Origin: Allacma fusca
Lineage: Eukaryota > Arthropoda > Collembola > Symphypleona > Sminthuridae
Direction of reading: 5' to 3'
DNA: 64,000 nucleotides
Assembly (NCBI GenBank): GCA_947179485.1
Contig: OX359246.1
Span: forward strand, 43,999,632-44,063,631
The first letter of the stretch is position 1; each line of letters begins with the position of its first letter. Positions 41,401 through 51,144 of the stretch are shown piece by piece. The translations under genes and the position numbers were made by a program. Below the pieces are notes generated by a model, which was not told the DNA's origin, made no database searches, and worked only from the letters and a program-made list of their open reading frames with translations.

Positions 41401-43864
41401 GATTGCAGGATTTCGAATCTTAAATCATCCGAGACTCGGCTGAAGGGCACTACATTTTTTTAATGAGCAGGGGTTTAAAAATTCAATTTGTAACTAATAA
41501 AGGAAGGATTTTTGGGTCAATAAACAAAAATTCAAAATTGAGGATTTTGCGTAGGAAGTGCGTTTCGCGAGACGTGTTATGAACACGAATAAAATTAGGG
41601 AAAGAAACTACCAATACGAGCAAAAAAAAAAGAGATACAAAAAAGTAAGAGTAAAAGTTTACGTACTTGAACTCGGAGTTGATTGTTTTAATTTTCTTCT
41701 CCTTCTCCTTGTCTCGGTCCTTCCTGTGTAGCTCCATTAGAAGTCGCTCCTTCTCCGTTTGTGTCTGAACTTTAGGCTTCTCCCTGGTAATCTCCCCTTT
41801 CTTCCTATACAATTCTGCATTTTCAGGGCGCTTTTCAAAGGGAAGGATCCGAGTTCCACGCTCACTGTACTTTTCCTTCTTCTCCTCAAGTTTTCGCTGT
41901 TCCTTTCGTTTACGGCGCTCTTCAGCTAGCTGAGCGCGATAGACTTGATCACCGGAGCGCCAGTGAAGGGACTGCCGTCTAATGTCGTACAGTTGAACAG
42001 TGACCGGTCGGAGTTTGAAATTCTTTCTGTAGCGGGGGTAGTCAGGGTCAAGGTGGACTGGGGCATTTCTAGGTCTAACAAAGGGGCCCAGGCGGGAGGT
42101 TTCTTTAGCCTCAATCTTCAAAATCTCCTCCTTCGGCCTAGGAAACTGTGTTTGTAAAGGTACTCTCTCAGGAATGACTAGCTCATCAGGCTTCTTAGGT
42201 TGGATTTTAGTTGCATCTTCTTCCGTAGCTTTCATTGGGGCATCGGGAATTTCGGAATGTTTTTCATGTTCAATAGGTTTCGGGTCGGCTTTTAGGACCT
42301 GGATATCTTCTGAAGGGGCAGCGGCACTGATATTTTGAAGTCTATCAGTATCACCTTTCTCTACTTGGAGACGAACTGGTTTGGAGACTTTGAATTCTTT
42401 TGGGTCAAAGTGGTCTTTGGTGAGGTCAATATATTTTTCGTGATGAGGAGGTTTTTCTATCTTATCGGCTTTTTCTATTTTATCTGTTCTGTCTACTTTA
42501 TCTCGATCAGGTTTATGTGATTGACCAACTATATCTACGACGTGGGTCTCCTTCTCGGGTTTCTCTTTCGTATCAGATCGTTCAAGTTTATCAGATCGTT
42601 CCTTCTCCCGACCGCGTGCATCGGGTTCATCTTTGCTGGATTTGGATTTTTCTTTATCTCGATCAGGTTTATGTGATTGACCTACTATATCTACGACGTG
42701 GGTCTCCTTCTCGGGTTTTTCTTTCGTATCAGATCGTTCCTTCTCCCGACCACGTGCATCGGGTTCATCTTTGCTGGATTTTGATTTTTCTTTATCGTTG
42801 CTAGACTTAACTTTGTCAGTAATTTCCTTGTCCAGTAATTCTTTATCACTTCTGACCCTGTCCCCCCTTGGCTTGTCACTCTTATCACGATGAGTTTTAT
42901 CAACTTTATCACGACCCGGTTTACTTTCTAATTTTTTGGTTTGGTCTCGGTTATCACTCTTATCTCGTCGATCTTTCTCTAATGAATCCTTAACATACGA
43001 TTGTTTATCCTTAACAGCATCATCTTTTTCAACTTTGATTTTTACTGCATCGATCCTAACCGTTTTATCTGGATTCTTTTCTTTTTTATCTTTAAGCCCA
43101 TGCCTGTCTTTTTCCGTAGACTTCCCAGGCTTTTCATCCTTCTTAAATGTCTTATCCAACTTCTCATTTCTTAACTTCTCTTCTTTCCTATGTCTATCCT
43201 TCTGCTTATCCCCTTTGTCCCTTTCCCGCTCAGGGATTCTTTTCTCATTTTTTTCTTGCTTAATCTTGACTTTCTCCCATTTTTTGTACTTGGATTTTTG
43301 AAAGTCATCCGAGTCATCCTCATCCGTGGCTAACTTTCGCATTTTACTCTTGGGAGTTTCCTTCATCACAAGCTTCTCTTGCTTGATCTTGTGAGCTGGG
43401 ATGATCGGGTCTGTCTTCCCTTTGCCGCCCGTCTTGTACTTCCTAGAAGCGGACAGGTCCACTGTGGCATCAGACTCAGCATCAGAGGATTCAGATGACT
43501 CGGGCACAACTAATTTCCTCTTCTTCCCTTTACTGGTAGCCCGTTTATCCGAAGCAGAGGAGGATAAGGAGGAAGGAGGGGTTTTTTTCTTTTCCTTTTT
43601 CGAGGCCTTGGGTTCAGGTTTCTTCTGAGTCTTCGCAGGTTCCTCTTGTTCTGGCTCGTCCCCGGTCATGACCATGCCCCTGAAGAATTCTATGAGTTCT
43701 TCGTTAGTAATGCCTTTCCGCTCGTACAGCTGATCAATTACAGGCTTCATTGACTCATCTTCCCCCATTATTTCATCAATCCAGTCTCTCATCATCTCCC
43801 GGCTCCAGCTCTTCATAGCCTTGAAGAGATTGTCCAAGACCTGCTTCTGGTCTTCTTCCGCCAT
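32411..43864 (-). CDS. Very large C2H2 zinc-finger / RS-domain nuclear protein, family not recognised (about 2,340 aa)
   Basis: Sixteen coding exons on the minus strand: 43864-41667, 41271-40536, 40198-40085, 39942-39846, 39735-39526, 39425-38936, 38807-38589, 38432-37984, 37836-37534, 37432-37328, 37252-36606, 36436-36292, 34229-33681, 33415-33003, 32921-32811, 32645-32411. All junctions are GT-AG and in phase except 38432-37984 to 37836-37534, which leaves one extra base. The start is in strong context (CACCATGG). In order: an N-terminal helical region (SWSREMMRDWIDEIMG), about 600 residues of Lys/Asp/Glu repeats with a tandem duplication, an acidic exon with PPPPVSD, a Cys-rich exon, and a C2H2 finger C-x2-C-x12-H-x5-H (CNLCEELISDKRHLAAHIRG). 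Then an RS/SR domain, three W-x2/3-W units (WKLW, WPKFW, WKIYW), a Pro/Ala/Val-rich stretch, two helical exons, and a Ser/Arg/Lys-rich tail ending DPHDDTEDGEIVSSSDS. The composition implies a nuclear RNA-processing or transcription role, which is inference. Confidence 0.8.
34230..36291 (-). other. 2-kb intron of the large nuclear protein gene, with an internal ORF
   Basis: This intron joins ...GNPIPEDQ to DNTREEP... in phase. It contains a minus-strand open frame (35970-35653; no ATG at its head) with several Cys residues and balanced composition (for example NCVYGPPAPVYYSHDRC). It could be a skipped exon or a chance frame; no good acceptor was found. Confidence 0.35.
42503..42796 (-). repeat. 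In-frame tandem duplication in the large nuclear protein
   Basis: Two adjacent units, 42796-42659 (138 bp) and 42658-42503 (156 bp), encode nearly the same residues: DKEKSKSSKDEPDARG..., then KEKPEKETHVVDIVGQSHKP. The second unit carries six extra residues (KLERSD), themselves a small internal repeat. The nucleotide sequences are almost identical, so the duplication is recent or being homogenised. Confidence 0.9.
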
Positions 43865-43886
43865 GGTGACGGTGGGGAGGAGTCAC

Positions 43887-46800
43887 CTACAGATTAGTGA
43901 TAATCAAAGCTGCATATCTATAATAATTGTCCATCACTGTGTAGACTCGCTCCTCACGGGTTACGTCCTTGGAAGCACAACTCAAAATACAATGATTCCA
44001 AAATACTGGGTGAAATTGTATGTAAAAACTCTTATTGCAACTAAGAGTCACTCATTATACACATAATTATACAATTTCATACAATTTCTTCCAAAAATAA
44101 AAGGCCAGCACATTCCTTGGTTGGACCGAACACGAAATTGAAGCGTATAGATGTACACTCCTTCCTCCACTGCTTACTTCTTTCCCATTATACCTTTCAT
44201 ATATCCACATTTTCATTAACCTACAAGACTACGAACTACGTGTTAAAGCACTCTAATGTGAGCGTAATAAAAGCAGTAATAAATTAATTGCTTGCAATTA
44301 TTCCGCAATATCATCCAGGATTACGCTTGTTGTTGTCCATGGATGTAAAACTTATTTATTTAGATTTCTGTTTGTGACTGCTTACATGTCTGTTACGTTC
44401 ATTGTCGTACATATTTACATATGAGCTTAACATGTGGACATCTACTATTACAGAATAGATATACAAACATTTGAAACAAAATTAAAAAGTTTTGCTGGTC
44501 CAACCTGTTTCTTCTTATTATTGTAGGTCCAGTCCTCCCCGTTCTGCCTTTCAACTTTCAGGTGTAAAGAGAGTCGAGAGGGATACTTATTTCTTGAAAT
44601 TTACTGTCACTTGCAATATTTCGCCTTTCCCTCCTTTGGTACAATTATACAGGAATTTATAAGTAAATTACGAACACAGTCCAAGACAAGCGCGAAGAAA
44701 AATCAATCACACTATGTGCAAGTTAAGGAGCCGTAATTATTTATTGTTGTCCTTAAAATGCATAGTTTCAAACCGTATATAGGGCGAATCGCACATGTAA
44801 TTGCATATTTGTATATATGTCATTTCCTATACTCTAATAATATTTAGTTCAGTTATGTAATTTAGTATATAGTGACTTCACGTATAGCGTATACACACAT
44901 ATACATGAAGAAGATGCGGATACATAGTAACTTGCAAATTTATAGAGCTCCAGTTGACTACAAATTTAATGAGTAAAATAAGCACGCGCCGTAAAAATTC
45001 TTGCTATTATTTCAAACTTTATTAATTAGTTATTTCAGCGTGTTTCGGATACTTCAATGGCGTTCAAACTTGAACAGGAATAATGGACATGTTGATGATC
45101 AAACTTGACTCAATATGCCCTCCGCCAAGCCTGGTTCATAGCTGTGTGTAACTTAAACATGAGCCTTATTATTGTTTGATTGCTTCAACAACAGTCCCAC
45201 ATGAGAAAAATCCGTTTCTCAGTTGTTTACAACTCCAGAAAGGAGTTCATTGAACTCGTGTCCTATGAAAACTGAAGGTTGAAGATGAGGAAGGCTTTCA
45301 TTTAATTTGAAATATATACACGGAGCTTTTTGGGAGCGAGCAAAGAAAATGAGATGCTCGAGTATCCTTTTTAATTTACTGTCGCTTCGGCGACAATATC
45401 GGACGTGACAAACACAACGGTTACACGATACATAGTAAATGCTCCGTTATGTACAAATAAACGTCGGCTGATTTTAGTAAACTCTAGTCTCTACAGCTCC
45501 ATAAATTGTAAGGTAGAAATCTGTCGGCCCTCAAACATACGAATGTAAGTAATATCCGTAAGATTCTGAGGGTCCATTATCCGGTAGTTCCTTGTATTTA
45601 GAATGACTCGAAGTCATAACAATTATGCACAGCTGTACTACCAGACCAATTACAAGCAGTGAGCTTGGGATGTTCTGAAGTGTAAAAACGTACAGATATA
45701 TATTTGCTGCGACGGTAGTGATCCTCGAGTGACCTTGATCCAAGACAATAAAAATAGCTTATTATCTCGACGAGAAAGGGTCCCCTTTCCAAAACTTGAA
45801 GTCAAAATAAATACGATTCTACCATCCATATGTACACATATTCGTGCACCGTTCAACAAAATTACATCTACACAAGAAGTGCTGGTATTTACAATATTGC
45901 CTTTTACACTGGCTGATGCTAATAATGCGGGTCACATTCTACAAAAAATTTAACTACCTCAAAAACTATTCGTTATTCGAGAAAGCTACGACCATTACAT
46001 TTATACTATGCAACAATGTTCCTGTCCCAGCTGTACTTTTACGACAGGAGCTATAATATGGAGCACATTTGTGTCACTAACTGCTGACATACAGCACTTC
46101 AGTAATTATTCCTTTCTCTCCTCCAGTTAATAACGATAGCAGCGAGCTGGGAATTACTCTCTCATCGATGTGACGTACTGTCTGGGCGGATAATTCGTCA
46201 GCATAAAGATTACAATAAAAAAGATATAAACATTCAAAATCCTCAACGATAAGGAAGATTTAATTTCATACCAAATATTCGAAACTAAAACTATGAATTC
46301 ATATAAAAATATTCCCAGTAAGCTTGTACGCCTTACCAAAAATGAATACTATTTACGAATACTGTTCCCCAAAAGCTGCACTGGAATTTTTGAGACAATG
46401 TGCACCTTCCATGACATGTCAAACTAAAAGCTCTGAACGCTTTAACTTCAAAATACTCTTTAATCTTTCCCATAAGAAATTCTATCCTCCAAAATATTAA
46501 GCCAGAAATTCCCCCCAAATAACTTCCAAGCAGTCAGTCTTATTTCTTATCAGTCTTGCAACAAAAACTATGATGCTGAAAATAAAAACAAGAAATACAA
46601 CACGTCTACAAAATTAATCACATTTTGTATATTCACGTTCAATTCCAAATCTCAATAAACAAAATCCCGATATTTCATTTCAATATTTACAAAACTTGAA
46701 CAAGACATCTCTACACGAAATAACGAGTAAAGAACGGCTACGAATTAATTACTTGCAGAAAGGCGGTCTACAAAAAAAAATTAAACTAAGACCGCACAAA

Positions 46801-47037
46801 TCCCCAGTCCAATGAAATTTCAATAAATAAAAGTGACTGACAATTTTTAACTCGAAAGTTACCTTTGTTTGGGTGGAGGGAGACAGGAATTATTACTCAA
46901 GTGGATATAAATCGTTGTGGATAACCCGAATGCAAAATATGTGAAGTATGAGGAATGTGGAGCTGGAAATTCTCTAGAATAATATGCAACACTTAACAAA
47001 TAACAAACTACGAAATAAAATAAGAAATGACACTTAC
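43887..47037 (-). other. Probable 3.15-kb first intron of the large nuclear protein gene
   Basis: A good acceptor (AATCTGTAG then GTGACTCC) lies 22 bases upstream of the start codon, and a consensus donor (CTCCAG then GTAAGTG) is at 47038/47037. The interval is AT-rich and G-poor on the plus strand at 46.2-46.9 kb, as expected just downstream of a leftward start site. No coding exon was seen in it. Confidence 0.5.
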
Positions 47038-47130
47038 CTGGAGCTATGAAGAGGGCTTCCTTGACATTAAATACATAACTTCCTCCGAAAAATAAACTGT
47101 CGTAAAGATTATTTAAGACACTTTAACTAA
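47038..47130 (-). other. Probable non-coding first exon of the large nuclear protein gene
   Basis: The exon end is set by a perfect donor (CAG|GTAAGTG). Its single ATG frame (MYLMSRKPSS) stops after ten codons, so it is taken as 5' UTR. The upstream edge is an estimate because no start site is identifiable. Confidence 0.4.
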
Positions 47131-47880
47131 TTACAAAAATCTTAGACTCGATATTTCTCTCTCTCTCTCCAAACCACACTTTGTAATAAAAGTTGATGGT
47201 GCGGAGTTACACTTTTCACAGGAGTTGTTTCAAACCATGGAGTATACATAAAGCAGGACACAGTCAGTTCAGTCTTCAGTCCTCATGTTGCATGAGCTCA
47301 TGCAGTCCCGTCCCATTTCAAAAACAGGAGCAAATAATACAGATCGACTTTGACTGTGGTAACAGCCGAGAAGGGTCCACCTTGTTACAAGTATAAACAA
47401 GAAGGTGCTGTCTGCATTTATGTACTGGACGGCTATGTAACACATCCCACATATAGTAGAATGCCAGTGTTGAATAGTATTACAGTTGCAGGGCTAAAAG
47501 TCTCTTGGGATGGACAGCACGACGATTGAAACTTTGTGTGGTAATAGGACTTGAGAGATAATGACCAAGCATTAACCGAGATACGTGTCAGTTTGCTGGG
47601 GTTTGGTCGCTAGAGGTCACTTATTGGATTTCCAAAAGTATAATTGGACAGGGAACCTATCCCGGCAGAAATTTTAAGTGTAATTCCTAAAAATAATTTC
47701 AGATTTCGATGACTAAATTAAATATAAATATATTTTTTTGTATTTATCATATTTTTCAGTTCGGAATCATATTTTTCACAAAAACTTTAAATTGAAGGCT
47801 AGAGAGGGGGAGAATATTGCCTATTGGAGTAACTCCAGGGGTGCCCCAATGTCCTGATTTAATTCTTGGCCTTACGCGAT
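47131..47880. other. Intergenic stretch upstream of the large nuclear protein gene
   Basis: It contains a short (CT)n run near 47158-47170 and otherwise nothing recognisable. Confidence 0.35.
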
Positions 47881-47940
47881 AAAGAGTAATGGATTGTTAA
47901 GTGACCTTAAATTGGTTATAAAGAATAATTTTTGCATTAG
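47881..47940. repeat. Detached 39-bp minisatellite unit, about 1.5 copies
   Basis: One full unit (AAAGAGTAATGGATTGTTAA...TTGGTTAT) and the start of a second lie about 250 bp before the main array. They are strongly similar to its first unit. Confidence 0.75.
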
Positions 47941-48167
47941 ATCATTGGTAAGGTTTTATTCAGGCATTACATTTTACATGTCCGGTGTCTGTTTTTTTTA
48001 AACTAATTATTTGTGACCAAAAGCCCGTCTTTTACATTATTCTTAAAATTGTTGTCTCTCTAGCGCATTCACAAACAACGGCCTCCAAATGGATTACAGG
48101 GTAAAGCCCCAGCCTAGGTTGTTTGGTCTGCACTGATACCATCCACTTTCACATGCTCCCAGCTCAT

Positions 48168-48323
48168 AAAGAATAATGGATTGCTAAGTGGCCTTAAATT
48201 GGTTATAAAGAGTAATGGTTTGATGAATGACCTTAAATTGACCAGAAAGAGTCATGGATTGATGAATGAGCTCAAATTGACCATAACAAGTAAGGGATTG
48301 CTCAAGGACATATAATTGATTAT
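48168..48323. repeat. 39-bp tandem repeat (minisatellite), four units
   Basis: Units start at 48168, 48207, 48246 and 48285, exactly 39 bp apart. The pattern is roughly AAAGARTMATGGATTGMTRA followed by RTGRCCTTAAATTGRYYAK, decaying toward the last unit. Confidence 0.85.
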
Positions 48324-48489
48324 CAGTGGGGTGATGAGCGGTTTAAAATTTAATGACCCAGGACTGGTTATATTAGCATTATCATGTCATTGACTCAATA
48401 ACTAAATGTCTATTTTAATAGATTACAATTTGGCCAACGAATTCTTGGTTACAAGGATTCAGAATTAGTCAACGACATAGAATTAGTTT

Positions 48490-48528
48490 CAGGGGTGCAT
48501 TCATAGAAACGTTTTTACCCTGGTCCTC
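48490..48528 (+). mobile_element. Truncated end of a hAT-like element
   Basis: About 39 bases starting CAGGGGTGCATTCATAG and ending TTTTTACCCTGGTCCTC match the left terminus of the complete element at 48860. No matching right end was found nearby, so this is a fragment. Confidence 0.6.
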
Positions 48529-48715
48529 ATAATTATAATATAATAATACCAATTTGCTAATAACCTTCATGTACATATAAACATATGCTGCAAAACAGGG
48601 TCTGAGTAAAGGGTTTCAGATGCCCTTCAGTTACTCTTTTTTTTAAGCTGCCATGGGCTGTCGTGATTTATGATCAATCTGGAAGTTTTGATTCGGCTGA
48701 CCATTTTATTCCACT

Positions 48716-48788
48716 CACGGCACGTAGGTAAAATACTCTTCCAGTTTGAAAGTTTCAAACTGGAAGAGTATTTTACCTACGTGCCGTG
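48716..48788. repeat. Perfect 73-bp palindrome (36-bp arms, 1-nt spacer)
   Basis: Arms 48716-48751 and 48753-48788 are exact reverse complements around a single G at 48752. The arm begins CACGGCACGTAGGTAAAATA and ends CCAGTTTGAAA. Pairing stops at the next base outward. Confidence 0.95.
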
Positions 48789-48859
48789 GTATACAGGATT
48801 TTTATGTTTTTGGAAGAAACTGTTTCTGGAAGTGCCTTTTTCTGTCTTATTGATTCAAG

Positions 48860-49007
48860 CAGGGGTGGATTAATAAAATAATTTTTACCCTGGCCCTAAC
48901 CCTCAAAATAGATTTGTGGGCCTTTACACATGAAATCTGAGGGCCTTAGTCAACATTTTTTTTACCCTGGCCGGGCCAGGGTGGACCACCCCATAAATCC
49001 ACCCCTG
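48860..49007. mobile_element. Non-autonomous hAT element (MITE), 148 bp, with 8-bp target-site duplication
   Basis: The ends are 12-bp perfect terminal inverted repeats (CAGGGGTGGATT ... AATCCACCCCTG), with weaker pairing continuing to an inner ACCCTGGCCC box on both sides. CAGGGGTG is typical of hAT termini. The flanks GATTCAAG and GGTTCAAG form an 8-bp direct repeat with one mismatch, the hAT duplication length. An internal 19-bp palindrome (ACCCTGGCCGGGCCAGGGT) is at 48964-48982. There is no coding capacity, so it needs a transposase in trans. Confidence 0.88.
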
Positions 49008-49015
49008 GGTTCAAG

Positions 49016-49890
49016 TGTATCCCTATCGGCTACAAAATTTTAAGAGTAAATGGCTTATTCCCGTTAGTTTGCCTACCTTTCACTTTCTCTGACTTCTTCT
49101 TATTTGTAATTTTCTGTTTGGATACATTCGTTCAACAAATGACGCACTGTGGATACAGTGTACTAACATGCTACTATACTACTGCAGAGCACCAGGGCTG
49201 GAGATTTCGAAATATATGGATACAATTCCGATTAAGATTAATCTTTCCGGATCCCATTCCCTATTAAAATGTATTTATTTTATAAAACAAAAATTCCCAA
49301 CCAGTTCATTCGAATATGTGCTATAAATTCCAATATACTTCAAATACTTAAAGTAATAATATTAATACCGGGGGCTAGCAATAGATCCTACCAATAGATA
49401 ACCCTACACCATGGTATCCACATTAAGGACTATTAGCTACACTTCCCCCCTAACAAGCTTATAACCAGATACCCCACATCCACAACACGGACTTTCAGCT
49501 TCACCCCTAATAATCTTTATTCCAAAACTATCCACATCCCATTCATATTCGCTTGTACAAGCCTTTTAAACACACTAAATCACCCTGTACTAGTTTTCAG
49601 AGGGCAATGCATCCAAAACAAATCTCTCATTTCATCTGAAAAATGATTAAACTAGCTATTTCCAATAATTCTCACCTTGCCCCAGTCAACAATTCACATA
49701 ATGAATCCCCACTCCAACTCTCTCAAACACTGTCTACAACAAACCCTTTCCCTCATATTATATACATACATCAAAGCCCATACGGATTTTCAAGTCCTCC
49801 TATAACTTCCTCTCTTTATACTTATATCTGAGGCGGTTGCTCTATGTAACTTCCCTACACACGAAAATCCCAAACTGTTTCGATACGGAA
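49016..49890. other. G-poor, C-rich non-coding stretch
   Basis: From 49.4 to 49.85 kb the plus strand is nearly devoid of G (in 49681-49740 I count 3 G against 23 C). Sense strands just downstream of other promoters in this window show the same skew for leftward transcription. No coding frame is supported. Confidence 0.4.
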
Positions 49891-49960
49891 ACAAAAGCGT
49901 CGTCCCGGCCGCCCGCAAGGCTCCTGCCATCTGTCGTCATTCCCCTACTCTCCAGTGACT

Positions 49961-51144
49961 CACATGTTCCAGACTCAGCCTCCCCAATGTATCAGTCCTG
50001 GCTGCCCTCTTCTCCCCAAAGAACCTCACTATTTCCCAGGCCTTCGCCCCATATAGCTGAAAAACATTAGGATTGTTATGGACATCACAGGAGAGTAGTT
50101 TGGAAGGAGCGGAATTTAATAGGGTCTCGGAGCTGGGAGAGTTATACATACACTATATACACCATCAACCAGAGAGTACCACTGACAATGAGCAGCCGAG
50201 AAGACCTCAAATGCTGAACACTGAGCGAACATACACGATGAGCCATACGTACAAGTAAGTACACATGACAAACAACGCATATACATACGCCTCAACACAA
50301 AGCTCCTAGCTCTAGCTCTAGCTCTAGTAGCTAGCAGCAGAAGAAGCTCTACTCGCCAGCACACATAACATATAGAACAACAGCCCTAGCACATAGCTTC
50401 ACGAGAGTTTAGGAGCCGAGAGAGAAGTAACCATGGAATAGACCTTTAGCATTGAACAGTATCACACACACACACAGCACAGCACAGCGTATCAAGCCTC
50501 TATAGTTACTCACTTTAAAAACTCATGGCTCATACACACATCTGAGTTTGTCGCCTTGTATAACACACAAGACGGAGCAATAATACACAACACAGAGACA
50601 TAGTAGAGGCAAAAGCTGAAGAAAAAGCAACTCAAAATACTTGGTGTATTAAATCCTATCTTATATATAGTAGGGACAGAGTAAGTAATAATTATCCCGT
50701 GATTATTTAACAGTGCACATTTAATTTAATAATTCAGAGAACACTCAACCTCCTGTCGACGACATAAATGTGAGGGGACAAAAAGCAAATCTGATTTTTC
50801 CAGGAGTTACTTATTTCAAACATTACAAAACTATATACTCTGTGAACAAACAATAACTCACAATCAGTGAAGGTTTCGTTTAGTCGTGGACAAATTCAAA
50901 CAAAACAAACAAAAACGAGGATTTTACGGAAACGTCCAGAAAAAAATAATTGTTCGTATACTTACTTTCGGAAAAATAAGACACCAGGAAAAAGTTAGAC
51001 TCTTCAAGGAATTCTAATTAAATCAAGAACAATGGAGTTTCGGATTTTACCCGTGTGATTACCCGTGCCAGGTGACTAACAATTGCCATCAATTGTGTGG
51101 TGACTGTGACGCGGCTGTACACTGGAGCCTTACCGTAGTTTCAG
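49961..51144. promoter_or_regulatory. Putative divergent promoter with flanking first exons
   Basis: On the minus strand a consensus donor (GTGAGT) near 49962 could end a leftward first exon lying between about 49.96 and 50.2 kb. On the plus strand a consensus donor (TTTCAG|GTAAGA) at 51145 could end a rightward first exon. The skew is G-poor left of this block and C-poor right of it (51301-51360: 16 G, 3 C). Within it are a hexamer run (AGCTCT repeated) at about 50310-50333 and a CA/CAG repeat near 50465. Both exons look non-coding. Confidence 0.4.

Noticed and set aside
42936-43301. Plus-strand Ser/Phe/Leu-rich frame
   Set aside because: It is the reverse of Lys/Asp/Glu-rich codons of the large gene; shadow frames of charged repeats look like this.
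48168-48323. CRISPR-like array
   Set aside because: Units are directly adjacent with no spacers and the genome is eukaryotic; it is a minisatellite.
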